From Apodospora peruviana (Eukaryota; Ascomycota; Sordariomycetes; Sordariales; Lasiosphaeriaceae): 64,000 bases of DNA. A program made the position numbers and the translations under genes. Shown piece after piece: positions 10,656 to 20,743 of the stretch (position 1 is the first letter of the stretch; each line of letters begins with the position of its first letter). Below the pieces are notes generated by a model. It did not search any database and was not told the DNA's origin. It saw only the letters and a list, made by a program, of their open reading frames with translations. The DNA lies in assembly GCA_033439685.1 (NCBI GenBank), contig JAUEDM010000001.1, positions 62,001 through 126,000 on the forward strand. The letters are read 5' to 3'.

Positions 10656-12103
10656 ATGGACCTCGATGGTCTTGACCCAGCAACGCGCCGGTTGGTGGTG
10701 GAAATTCAATTGCAGGACCTTCAAAGCCTCCAGGAGGACACCAATCGGAAGGGCAAGGGTCGCGAAGGAGAAATGACGGGACTTGGTGCTGCTCTCGATG
10801 CCTACAAAATCGAGCTCGCAGAGGCTGCGCAGCTCCTCCACGACGAGACGATATGCAGGAGCGTTTCCCGAGCGGTTTCGCTTGATGCGGATCTGATTAG
10901 AATCGCGGTGCTGGAGGAGGAACAGGCTCGCCGGGACAGGGAAATCGCACTTGACCTCGGGGGTGAGAACAACAAGCCGAAGACGGACGGACAAGAAGCT
11001 CTCAGCGGGCCCTACTCGATGTGGCTCAGGCACCACTCCACCAATCCGGAGGAGGAGGACAGTCTGACCGAGAAGCTGAAAGCTCTTTACGTTGGCTCCC
11101 TTGATGATGAAGAGGAGGAGGAGCTCGGCAACAACCCCGGCGAATCATCGTCTTGGGCTGCCGGTCGGCCGTCAACAAACAAGACCGAGAAGAAGCAGCG
11201 AGAATGCGTGGCCTGTACCGAAAAGTTTTTATTCTTCGATCTCGCCAGCTGCGCTGGATGCGCGCACGAGTACTGCCGTGACTGTCTGCAGTCAGTCTTC
11301 GAGGTATCCCTCACAGACGATAGTTACTTCCCGCCTCGCTGTTGCCGACAACCGATGACTATCGAGTCATGCCGCCCTTACCTACCATCTGGACTCGTGG
11401 AGAGGTTCAGGGCCAAAAAGATGGAACTCGACACTCCCAATAGGACGTATTGCAGCAAGCCGGCGTGTTCGGCCTGGGTTCCGCTCCAGTCTATCGTCGC
11501 CGACCTCGCTACGTGTCAGAAATGCAACTCAAAGACCTGTGTTTTCTGCAAGGGCCCCTTCCACGGAACGGCTACCTGCCCTCAAGACGCATCCGCCCAG
11601 GCGCTGCTTGACCTGGCTGCACAGGAGGGCTGGCAGAGGTGCTATAACTGCAAGAGAGTGGTGGAGTTGAGGACGGGATGTAACCACATTAGTGAGTGGT
11701 GTGCTTTTCATCTATCTCTCTCCCATTTCAAAACTGTAGATGCTAATAGATTCCCATCTGTAAAGCATGTCCCTGCCAAGCCGAGTTTTGCTATGTCTGT
11801 GGAAAGAAGTGGAAGACTTGTAGATGCGAACAGTTTGACCAAGATCGTCTTCTCGAGCGGGCAGAAGCCGTTGTGGATAGACGTCGAGATGCCCAGCGTA
11901 TCCCTGACGTGCAGCGAGAAAATCTGGTCAGGAGGGAAATGGAGCATCTCAGAGCGAATCACCAATGTGAACACGCTCGATGGAGATCGCGAGGCGGTCG
12001 GCACCAGTGCGAGGAGTGCCATGATACACTTCCTAATTATATTTTGGAGTGTACACAATGCCGACTGATGGCATGTAGGCGGTGCAGGTACAATCGCTTG
12101 TAA
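10656..12103 (+). CDS. RBR (RING-IBR-RING) E3 ubiquitin ligase
   Basis: RBR ligases take ubiquitin from an E2 onto a RING2 cysteine before transfer to substrate. The 457-residue product has a helical N-terminal part, an acidic stretch (DDEEEEELGNN) and then RING1 from about residue 185 (CVACTEKF..., CAGCAHEYCRDCL). The IBR region follows (CSKPACSAWVP...CQKCNSKTCVFCKGPFHG) and then RING2 (CYNCKRVVELRTGCNHI/TCPCQAEFCYVCG), in which the Cys of GCNH is the expected catalytic residue. An intron at 11692-11765 (74 nt) splits RING2; exon 2 runs 11766-12103 and ends CEECHDTLPNYILECTQC..CRRCRYNRL. Without splicing the frame would lose the CYVCG zinc ligands. The gene sits between two copies of a direct repeat and next to an F-box/ankyrin gene. 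Confidence 0.92.
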
Positions 12104-12726
12104 CTTACCTAAGTACCTAAGTACTCCCTGAGGTACTCCTGTGGGGAAAAAGTTTGATAGATGATTGTAGACATGGACAGATAATTCTGAGATAGATGGC
12201 TGTTAGTACTGATGTCTATACCCCTGACGTATGCTTAAGCCATCCAGCTTGCTGGATTCTCCGTGGATTCGGGTTTTCTAATTTTGGCGAGCCGATGACA
12301 GCGAACGGAATGAGAGTTTGGGCTAACGAGTTGGGCAGGCATATGTTCTGCTTATCATACTGGCACCGAGTATTCCGTACTTCATTGTAATTTGTTGGGG
12401 TGCAATGCAAGCTGCGTGGCCAATGAGGTAGATGCCCGCGAGCCCCTGAATGGGCCAAGGTCTTAGTGGCCTATGGGAGTTGGGCAGCTGGATAATTCAG
12501 GAGATGCCAAGTTTCTGTTTCAGGTTGCGGTCACTAGGTAGCAGAGCCTCACAAGGCAACCATTCATCATGGTCCGCGGTCCAAATGACACTGGTAACAG
12601 ACTTCACGTGAATATATTTTATTAAATTCTGGCCCAGTGACGACTTGATGTCCACGACCATGACTACATGACGGAAATGACGGAAATGAATCAATACAGA
12701 CACGACATAGGTACCTAATCAAGGGG
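12104..12726. other. Intergenic region holding repeat copy B
   Basis: Begins with a run of TACCTAAGTACCTAAGTACT-like words just after the RBR stop, then repeat copy B (12405-12602), then the immediate upstream region of the F-box/ankyrin gene. No gene seen. Confidence 0.5.
12405..12602 (+). repeat. Dispersed ~200-bp direct repeat, copy B
   Basis: Partner of the copy at 9749-9954, same orientation, with the RBR ligase gene in between (about 2.5 kb). The longest identical block is GATGCCCGCGAGCCCCTGAA. Confidence 0.85.
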
Positions 12727-14436
12727 ATGGCGTCACCCCGACTCGACGGGCTTCCAATGGAGCTCTTAATCGACATCTGCAGCTATCTGGACAACAAGAA
12801 ACAAACCGGTCGGCTGAACATGGTCTGTCGCAGACTGTATCGCCTGACCCTGCCATCACTGTACCAGGGAGTGGCTGCTTCGTGCGAGATCGGTTCCGTG
12901 TTCGATTGGGCTTGCGAGAACGGCATGGCCGGAACAGTCTCTCTCCTCATCGAGAACGGCTTCGACTGCAAAGAGCACGAGCACGACTCATCGTCATCCT
13001 GGAGGGACGAGACTACTAGATCCCCGACGCCTCTCGAGCGAGCAGTCTCTTACGGCAACGTGGAAATTATTCGCATGCTAATATCGCATGGGGCGGACGT
13101 CAACAGCACCATTGGTGTCTCGACTCCTCTTTTGGTGGCGGTTACCTCTCAAGGACAAGAACAACTTCAGGCAGTGCAGACTCTCTTGGACGTGCAAGCA
13201 GACCCCGACCAAGCCATCGCCGGAGTATGGTTCTGCAGCCCTCTGACCGCCGCAATCGGGATGAGGAACATCGACATCGTCAGGCTGCTCCTCGACAACG
13301 GCGCCGAGGTCAACCCGTGGGAGGACCGACCGCTCTACCGCGCCATCTGCTTTCACGACAGCAGCCAGCGCGATAAGGATATCATCTCCCTCCTCCTCGA
13401 ACGAGGCGCAGACCCCAACGCCAAAGGACGGACCGAAGGCTGCAGAAAACACCCTACACCCCTTGCCCGGGCCGTGTACGAGTGCCACACCTGGGTCCCG
13501 GAAGACGACGAGACGATGATCAACCCGCTCGAGATTGTCGACCTGCTGGTCGCTTACGGTGCCGAGATCAACTACGTCCCGATCATGGAGCGCGAGAATA
13601 TCGTCCACCGCGCCATCCACCCGCGCCAGAACCTGGCCATCCTCAAGCATCTTCTCAATCATCTGGGGGCAGATCCAAACATCACCAACTCAAAGCTGCC
13701 AAGGAGCCGAGTCTGGACACCCCTGCACAAAGCCATGTGGAAGAAGATCCCGGCCAACAGGGTTGCGTTACTCCTACAATACGGTGCGAGTCCGATACCG
13801 CCGCCACCTCTTCCAGCACCATCGTCGAACCGGAAAGGAAGGGAAAAGGCAAAAAAGAGCAAGACAGCCGACGTACCATTCAGAGTATTCTCGCCAACCC
13901 GACCACTGAACAAGTCTTGGTTCTCTTCGAAGCGCTACAGAGCCACACCGCTGGAACAGCTTATCGCTAACCATATCTCTTCCGAAACGGGGCTGGCAAC
14001 AGGCGGGTGGCGCATCGGGCGCGACTGGGCCAAGGTCAGGCTGCTGCTCGAGCACGACTACAGCGGGGGGGCCGAACTCATCGACACCTTGTCCAGAGAC
14101 CAACTCGCCGCGCTGTTCAGTCTGACGGTGTCGGCGTGCCGATCTGATCGCCAACTGCGGCGCCACGTGACTAACTTTGGTCGGCTGACCTGGCTCCGGC
14201 TGGAGGAACTGCTTGAGCTGTGTTCGGAGGAGCAGTTTATCGGGATTTGGACGGTTGATAGTCCCGAGGTACTACTGAAAGAGGATCGGCAAAGTCAGAG
14301 GAGGAGTGAGATGTTTTACGCGATGGGGTTGAGCAGGGTGATGGACGCAATGCGGGTGCTTAGGGACATGTGCAGCATGCATGTACAGGGAAAGTCGCGG
14401 CGGAGGGAGGTTATTATTACTATCTGCCTTGGTTGA
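12727..14436 (+). CDS. F-box-like / ankyrin repeat protein
   Basis: Single-exon gene for a 569-residue protein. The N-terminus (LDGLPMELLIDICSYLDNKK, then LNMVCRRLYRLTLPSLY) is a recognisable F-box-type Skp1-binding helix set. It is followed by ankyrin repeats at about residues 90-355, with cores such as LERAVSYGNVEIIRMLISHG, LTAAIGMRNIDIVRLLLDNG, DIISLLLERGADPNAKG and TPLHKAMWKKIPANRVALLL. A Pro-rich linker and an unrecognised C-terminal part follow. The expected role is substrate recruitment to an SCF ubiquitin ligase through the ankyrins (inference from family). The start is the first ATG of the open frame and leads directly into the F-box. Its neighbour upstream is an RBR-type ligase. Confidence 0.87.
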   Translation: MASPRLDGLPMELLIDICSYLDNKKQTGRLNMVCRRLYRLTLPSLYQGVAASCEIGSVFDWACENGMAGTVSLLIENGFDCKEHEHDSSSSWRDETTRSPTPLERAVSYGNVEIIRMLISHGADVNSTIGVSTPLLVAVTSQGQEQLQAVQTLLDVQADPDQAIAGVWFCSPLTAAIGMRNIDIVRLLLDNGAEVNPWEDRPLYRAICFHDSSQRDKDIISLLLERGADPNAKGRTEGCRKHPTPLARAVYECHTWVPEDDETMINPLEIVDLLVAYGAEINYVPIMERENIVHRAIHPRQNLAILKHLLNHLGADPNITNSKLPRSRVWTPLHKAMWKKIPANRVALLLQYGASPIPPPPLPAPSSNRKGREKAKKSKTADVPFRVFSPTRPLNKSWFSSKRYRATPLEQLIANHISSETGLATGGWRIGRDWAKVRLLLEHDYSGGAELIDTLSRDQLAALFSLTVSACRSDRQLRRHVTNFGRLTWLRLEELLELCSEEQFIGIWTVDSPEVLLKEDRQSQRRSEMFYAMGLSRVMDAMRVLRDMCSMHVQGKSRRREVIITICLG

Positions 14437-14460
14437 AATTGACTGCCCGTTTTAGTAGAG

Positions 14461-14925
14461 ACCGTCGAGTTTCAACTTCCTTTCCGGTTTTCATTTATGT
14501 CGCTCGACCGGACGACGACCCCAGACAGTGTGATGATGGGCGAGTATACCAACGGCTCCGAGTCTACAGTACCCCCCATCTGGTTCGTGAAGGATGGCTT
14601 GGGCTCTGCCACTCGTCGGCTGAAAGTGGACAGCAACAAAGTTGCTAAGGGGACGTAGGCGTATTGCGTCAACGTCAACAACATGCAGGGAGCCGTCGCG
14701 GCGGACGGGAAGATGTACATCTCAAGAAGCAACGGCAAGAAGAAAGACGGCGACTTGGTCAGTTGGGTGCCTGGTTACTCGGTGCACACCAATAAAGCGT
14801 TCTTTCCAAGAGGACCGGAGGATCTGAGCTACGATAAGAGGGGGCCGTATCTGTATACTGTGACTGAACATGCTGGTTACAGATACATTGGTAACGTTAA
14901 AACGTCGGCGGTGGAGTTTGCTTGA
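14461..14925 (+). pseudogene. C-terminal remnant of a secreted beta-propeller-like protein gene
   Basis: The reading reads SFMSLDRTTTPDSVMMGEYTNGS, WFVKDGLG, RRLKVDSNKVAKGT, then an in-frame TAG at 14656-14658, then AYCVNVNNMQGAVAADGKMYISRSNGKKKDGDL broken only by that stop, VSWVPGYSVH, FFPRGPEDLSYDKRGPYLYT, YRYIGNVKT and a stop at 14923-14925. MQGAV..DGKMYISRSNG and GPEDLSY resemble the C-terminus of a widespread secreted fungal protein family with a predicted propeller fold (from memory, not searched). No signal peptide or N-terminal half precedes it; the F-box/ankyrin stop codon lies only about 25 nt upstream. Truncation plus the internal stop argue for a gene relic. Confidence 0.6.
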
Positions 14926-15756
14926 GATGTTCAGATGTAGAATGTGAGTGTTAATTCCTGAGTGCGCATGATCGGGCTGTTTCACGACATGGAGTGTGAA
15001 TTTGTGCTTCTTCGTGATTGACGTGGATGTGCGTGCAAAACGCGGCCGCCCTGCATAAAATGACCGTATCGATTGGATTTCGCGTGATGGCTGAAAGCGA
15101 GCCATCGGACATGGGTTGTGGATCGAGGATGGGGAGAAATAAAGAGGGAATCACCACCGACACCTGCCAGAGACCACTCCAGGACGTGATCTTGCCCTGA
15201 AACTTAAGTCACTCTCGTGTCGTTTGTGGGTTGAAGCGTGAATTTTCTCCATGCATGCTTGCCAAATGTTCTACCTGCCTGTTATCGGGTTAGGCAGCAG
15301 AGGCGGTGAATCCGCCGTGAGACAAACACCAACCTCCTTTTTATCGATTCCAGCTGCCGAAAAAAACTGACTCATGAGTTAACAAGCTTTGTGCTCGTTC
15401 TTGAAATCACAACAGAAGTTGAGTTCTCGTCACCAACTCCAGGTACTAATGGGGCCAAAAGAAGTGGTGGCTCTTGGCATGTCTTTGTACTGTGCGTAAA
15501 GATTGCTGCGATAGCGCTGTACTGTGTTTTTCAATGGGTTAGTGGTGGCTGTAGTGGTTGTTGACGGTTAGGGGTGATGTGATCGCTGAAGCAGGCATGG
15601 CGCGGGGTTGGAGTCTGCACTGTACACTAACTTGATGACCAAGATACTTCTTCTGAGCCCATTACCTGTACCTTCCTCTATCCATCACAAACCACCTCAG
15701 GTCCTCATTTCTGTTTTCCAGTGTCAATCCGCTACGTCAAATTTCAGAACAGCACA
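14926..15756. other. Intergenic region
   Basis: Upstream region of the 2OG-Fe(II) oxygenase-like gene. No ORF with motifs, no repeat and no RNA gene seen. Confidence 0.5.
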
Positions 15757-17428
15757 ATGTCGTCCCAGAGCGACAATAACCCCGACGTGGATGTCAACGA
15801 GGTGATGGAGCTCCTCTTCTCCGTCTCCAATGCTCTCGCCGAGCAAGCAGGCAAGGCTGTCTTCGCGGTAGGCGGTCAAATCCCCCTCGCTGGCCTTACC
15901 GACTCTGGCAGTAACAGTCACAGCCACGTCAGTATCCGCTGGGATACGGGCACCGGAAACCAGTGTCTCAAGGCCTCCTTGCCCGTGGGAGAAGAAGATG
16001 TTGCATCTCAGCACGCCTTCACTCAGCTCCTCAGCGCTTGCGAGCCTGCCACCTTTGGCCGCGGCAACGAGGACGTACTTGACGAGAGCTATCGCAAAGC
16101 CGGCAAGCTCGACGCGGAGCGCTTCTCGACCGACTTCAATCCGTACGAGTACGGTGTGGTCGACGCTATCTCCCGGTCGCTGGCTCAGCGTGATCACTAC
16201 GGCATCAGGGCGGAGCTGTACAAGTTGAATGTGAGATCGTCTTTGGCTTCTGTGCATGTAGGTTGCTGACGATTTGGTTGGCAGGTCTACTCGGGACCGT
16301 CGGGAATGTTCAAAGCTCACGTCGACACACCTCGCGCTACGGCCCAGATGGGATCTTTGGTCGTCTGTCTTCCTTATGCACACAAAGGTATGATGTAATG
16401 CTATCATTAAGTAAGTAGACCTGGCACTGACTGACACATGCACACAAACATACAAGGTGGCCAGCTGGCTGTCCGACACGGTGGCCGCGAGGTCGTCTTT
16501 GACTGGGCCGCCGCCCAGAACGCGAAGCCGGCAACGATCCAGTGGGCAGCTTTCTTCTCCGATTGCGAACATGAGGTTCTCGAGGTGACCGAGGGCCATC
16601 GTCTGACACTCGCGTACAACCTGTTCTGGGTCTCGGACGGCCCAACGTCCAAGACGGACAATCTCAACATTCTGGAGCCCGAGTCGCTGCATTTCTTCGG
16701 AGCTCTGCAGAAGCTCCTGGCATGTCCCAGCTTTCTCCCAAACGGTATGTTCTGTACCTCCGTGTCTTCCGACCATAAGCAGGTATTGACCACACCAACC
16801 GAGCAGGAGGCGTCGTGGGATTCACGTGCACCCACGCGTATCCTCACAGCGCCGAGGCATCTTCGGCCGAATCTCTGGAGAACTCGCTGAAGGGGCTGGA
16901 CATGGTCGTCTACCAGGCTCTCAAACGTTTGACAGGTTCGGTCCGGGTCACCGGTATCATCGACGACCGCAAGGACTACTATTACCGAAACGAGGAGGAA
17001 GATTCACGGATCACGCCCGTACCCGAGGACAGTTATACCATTGGCAAATTTGCCGTCGGAACGACCGTCGGAGGTCCGGTCCTGATACCTGGTAGTGGAG
17101 AGGACAACTTTGTCGAGCCGACCGATCCTGACTTAGTGTGGGACTTCCAAAAGCAGGAGAGTAAAGAAACGCCTCTGTACCGCCGTCAAAATGTTGCTTG
17201 GCTTAACCATATCCCTACTAAAGATACTCCAAAGGAGCTTGCGCTCGCTTTCATAACGGTGTGTTCAATCCCAACCAGTAGCTAGCTAAGCTTGTGTGAT
17301 AGATAATCAGCTGCTGACAGTTACGTTCGCCACAGTACGGAAACCAGTACGATTTGGATTACTACTACTCGTCGGCCGTCATCATCGCCGATTTTCGACC
17401 TGAGGGAGTGCGGGATGTTTCACAGTAG
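15757..17428 (+). CDS. 2-oxoglutarate/Fe(II)-dependent oxygenase-like protein
   Basis: Product of about 469 residues with the core of a prolyl-4-hydroxylase-type 2OG-Fe(II) domain. Exons: 15757-16230, 16285-16387, 16457-16744, 16807-17258 and 17336-17428 (introns 54, 69, 62 and 77 nt). The likely iron ligands are HxD in FKAHVDTPR (H170, D172) and a distal His in CEHEVLEVTEGHR (H231), with R241 at the usual H-x9-R distance for 2-oxoglutarate. SLVVCLPYAHKGGQLAVRHGG forms the typical strand-loop between them, with WAAFFSDCEHEV leading to the distal His. The C-terminal half (LDMVVYQALKRL, LNHIPTKDTPKELALAFI) is fungal-specific and unrecognised. Substrate unknown. No secretion signal, so probably intracellular. 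Confidence 0.85.
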
Positions 17429-17797
17429 TTTACACGTTGAGATTCTGGTGCTCTGCGTGCACATCAATCAATGTAAAGGATGCAGCTGTTGGCTGTCTTG
17501 CCTTATTAGGAAGAATAGGTAGTCAACAGAACGTGCTTGACCCCTCGCCTCGATAGTGATTCATTTAATTTTCGAATACATCCAAATGCACCGTCCAATT
17601 AGAATTTTGTTCAAACTTGCTCATCTCACCCCGAATCAACATTGAAAGCGGGGCATAGCTCCAGACAGGCTGTACTGGAATCCAACGGCAGAGAGCACAG
17701 ACAAGGTGTATATAAGTAAGCAGACCCGCTGTTCACCTTTAATGGCTTGCAGCTCCAAGGAGCAGAAAGACGAAAAGCATCACCTGACTGGCTCATC
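17429..17797. other. Intergenic region / promoter of the small secreted protein gene
   Basis: Holds a TATA-like element at 17709-17716 and nothing else recognised. Confidence 0.5.
17709..17716 (+). promoter_or_regulatory. TATA-like element
   Basis: TATATAAG about 82 nt upstream of the ATG at 17798, a spacing typical of strongly regulated fungal genes. Confidence 0.5.
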
Positions 17798-18674
17798 ATG
17801 CGCTTCTACGTCCCAGGTCTATTCATTCCGTTCGCCGTCTGGCTGAGCCACCATGCTTCGGCAACAGGGCCTCCGGTTTTCCTCTTCACAATGTTCCCAA
17901 CGTCTAGTACAGAGCTCAGAGACCAGGTACGAAAACTCAGTGTCGAGGTGGTTCCGCATGTCGACTGACCATGATCCGCACGCCAAAAGCTGATTACCCG
18001 CATGGATAACATATCTCACTGGTCGTGTACGAACGAACCGGGCGTGACTAAGTACGCGCTCGTCATTCCTCGTGGCAGCGGCGGTGATAACCTTACGGCA
18101 TATTCTATCGAGCAGTGAGTAACTACCTAACTGGTTGGGAGAGTAACTAGAGCAAGCTGATACCGTCTGGTGTTCAAGATATGACGACGACGCAACCTTC
18201 AATAAGCACCTCGCGGCCGACACGGTATCGAAAACACTGTTCGACTGGTCCAGGAACACGACGAACCTGTGGACAAAGGACCCCGTCGTTCAGAATTTTA
18301 CGGTGATTGACGGCATGAACTTTGTCAAGCCCGAGTTCGCCAAGGTTTCAGATCCCTATCTTGTTGTCGAGGCTCTGACCTACATGGACGGGGGCGTTCA
18401 CCATGTCCTCGAGCACTGGGAAGAAGAGGTGGCTGCGGCGCGGAACGAGAGTGGAACGCTGGTTTTTGGACTGTACAAGGACCCGCTGAATCAAAACCGG
18501 CTTTATAGTCTCGCTGCGTACGAGAGCGAAGCATATCTGACGAATACGCACGCCAAGAGTCCAACTGCTTTGGAATTGGAAAAGCATACGAAGGGTATGA
18601 GAACTTCGCTGCAGCAGACTCTGTTGCAGAAGCGTGGCGGTTTCTTGTTTAAAGGGTCACCTTCGTGTGCATGA
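17798..18674 (+). CDS. Small secreted protein with alpha+beta-barrel (ABM-like) character
   Basis: Product of about 249 residues. Exons 17798-17926, 17990-18114 and 18179-18674, with introns of 63 and 64 nt. The N-terminus MRFYVPGLFIPFAVWLSHHASA is a signal peptide. The mature part contains YALVIPRGSGGDNLTAYSIEQ/YDDDATFNKHLAADTV, in the style of dimeric alpha+beta-barrel monooxygenase folds (a strand, then a helix with HL). A second similar half follows (DPYLVVEALTYMDGGVHHVLEHW..., TLVFGLYKDPLNQNRLYSLAAYESEAYL). There are several NxS/T glycosylation sites. The fold assignment is inference from this pattern; no catalytic residue can be named. The ATG was chosen because it starts the signal peptide and lies about 85 nt after a TATA element. 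Confidence 0.78.
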
Positions 18675-18685
18675 TCACGACTGTA

Positions 18686-18695
18686 TACCTAGGTA
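18686..18695. repeat. Perfect TACCTAGGTA palindrome
   Basis: A 10-nt self-complementary word just after the stop of the small secreted protein gene. The same word occurs at 24319-24328 and near-matches recur through the window. Confidence 0.6.
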
Positions 18696-19763
18696 CTTTT
18701 AGCAGAGTGAAAGTGGTTGAATTGTCAATTATGCACCTCCTTCAAGACGCAGATATCTCCCCAAGGTTATTCTGGAAATATTATCTACTCACTACTTCAA
18801 GTACATTGTATCTCTTCGTCTTCCAATATCGTTTCATTTCTTACGTCTCTTCTCCACTAGCCATGCAAACGCCAACAAGCCGGCAGCGACCAACTCCATC
18901 GCCTTGGCCAAGGCAATTACCTGCCATCAACGATGGTTGCGGGCCACGAGGGCCTCGGCAATTGGTGTACCCACCAGCGAGGCAAGACTGACGGGGAGGC
19001 ATGCGATACCCAGATTTATCCCAGCCGAGCCGGCGCGGGGGTCCAATGCGCAGATTGTGGGAAAGTAAAGGGAAGAGGGTCAGTTTGAACACCAGATGCC
19101 AGTCAAGTGATGGACGAAATGTTAGACAGGTCTCAACGGAGCCGGAGAAAACCCCGTACCTGCACATTGCCAGCAAGTCTTTCGAGGGACGTTGGTGTGT
19201 TTGCGGCACTCACAGAATACAGAAAATTACGATACCGGCAGGATTCGTGGCAGCCCCGAGAGGGAACACGAGGACGCCAGCAACAGCTGTACAGGGGACG
19301 TGGACCTGTGAACGGTCGTAAGGTTGGGTGTTCACAAGACAAACACTACGTTACCTCTCTGTTTCACTAACCGCCCAATGTTCCGTAATGATCGGCCATC
19401 CAGTTAGGGATCGTTCGACCTAACACGCTCGAAAGGTTGATGGTGGAAAGCAACCAAGCCGCAAGGTCAGGCAAGATACCGTGCTCCAGCGAAAAGGATT
19501 GTATAACGAAACCTATCAATTACACCTCTGCATCAGTTAATTATAGTTCTCTCAAAAAGGATTGGTGAAGACAACAACGTGCATGGAAAAGTAAAGCCCG
19601 AGGCACACAACAAAGCCACTCGCTAGAATGGCCAGGTAAGCTGGGTCTCGAATAAGATGTGAGATCTCGCGCTGCTGCTTCTCTGCTGACGTTGTCTTCG
19701 CATCGGCGTTAGTCACCACAGCTTTGCCACTCAGTGTTTCCTCAGTGTTTCCGCCGCCTTCTC

Positions 19764-19790
19764 TTGTTGTTGTTGTTGTTGTTGTTGTTG
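19764..19790. repeat. (TTG)9 microsatellite
   Basis: Nine TTG/CAA units inside the decayed MFS gene. On the coding (minus) strand they read ACA/CAA repeats that encode a poly-Thr tract in the central loop. Confidence 0.9.
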
Positions 19791-20474
19791 CTCGATGGTA
19801 CTTTTCAATATCTCCTTCGGGTGCGTCACAAGTTTGCAAAGAGGATGCATCCCAATGTAACAAAAGCGCTCACCCGGACGGTTCAGGCGAAGCCGAGACC
19901 GTCTGGCTGCAGTAGTTTGCTGGTGAGTACGGAGAACGTAAATCCGTCGAGCGAAGTGCCGGTGATCATGACACCTATGGCCAGTGACCTACGTGTGGCG
20001 AAGTGCTTCGAGACTATACCGGCAACGGGAAGGTAGACCAGCCCCATCCCACCGCCCATGCCGAGTCTGCAAAGGAGACGGACCCGATGATTGGTTAACT
20101 TTGGTGAGTTTCGAGTTCGAGATGAGTGAGATGTACTTACCCCTGAGACAAGATAATGGGCACATACTGGCCTGCTGGCAGAGACTGAGCATGAAGAAGC
20201 TGAAGATATAGAGCACGAAACCGCCTCCGCCAATGAGCCGCTAGTGACCGCTAATCACAACAAGGCTGAACATGAGCAGACCATAAAAAACACTATCAGT
20301 AGGGATTACCTGAGATGATGGGTAATGGGTCATTTACAAGAGCTCCAGAAAGAGCTGCAGGCTCCCGATCCATGCGATAGCGGATTCCGCGTACGTCTGT
20401 GTGTACCGGGAAATTATTAGATCGATCGTGAAGCGTCAATACTAACTGAAACGTTGGAAAACGTCTCGGCCCAC

Positions 20475-20497
20475 GGGGGGGGGGGGGGGTGGGGGGG
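20475..20497 (+). repeat. Homopolymer G tract (G15-T-G7)
   Basis: Fifteen G, one T, seven G. It lies within what would be the first intron of the decayed MFS gene. The length of the run should be treated with caution as it is prone to sequencing error. Confidence 0.85.
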
Positions 20498-20743
20498 CGA
20501 TCGTCCGCAATCCAATCCGTGCACGTCTAGACGACTTTTAGGGTTGAAACTCACCTTGAGCCATTCGAACTCGTAGAAAGTCTGGTAGCTCCCGAAAGCC
20601 GACATGACCCCGACCATGGCAAAGTGCAACAGCCATGCTCCCAGGACGGCCAACCACCCGCTGAGGCCCCCATCGACGTTTGCTAACTTGAAGTTAGAGA
20701 AGAAAGCGGCGCCCCGTCTGGTCTCGTGCATGGCAGAAGGCAT

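Larger units (their letters stand above)
18834..20743 (-). pseudogene. Decayed monocarboxylate-transporter-like MFS gene
   Basis: Pieces of a 12-helix MFS transporter of the MCT type occur in order on the minus strand. They include GGLSGWLAVLGAWLLHFAMVG, FGSYQTFYEFEWLK, (intron) TYAESAIAWIGSLQLFLEL, FYGLLMFSLVVIS, IGGGGFVLYIFSFFMLSL, YVPIILSQGLGMGGGMGLVYLP, KHFATRRSLAIGVMITGTSLDG, the cytosolic loop with a Thr tract, DLAAWLLSTINLSSVLGRTIPNW, DPRAGSAGINLGIACLPV and LVGTPIAEALVARN. Damage: a TGA replaces the expected Trp at 19885-19883 and again at 18929-18927. A TAG with apparent loss of residues interrupts the segment before IGGGGF, and two extra nucleotides shift the frame before YVPII. Splicing cannot remove the two Trp-to-stop changes without deleting conserved segments. 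Confidence 0.75.

Noticed and set aside
15724..16776. 350-residue ORF on the minus strand
   Set aside because: It is antisense to the first three exons of the 2OG-Fe(II) oxygenase-like gene, which has clear catalytic residues and splice sites. The antisense protein has no motif.
18834..20743. RIP (repeat-induced point mutation) as the cause of the MFS gene stops
   Set aside because: The mutated cytosines lie in CpC rather than the preferred CpA context, and there are also indels. No duplicate copy is visible in the window.
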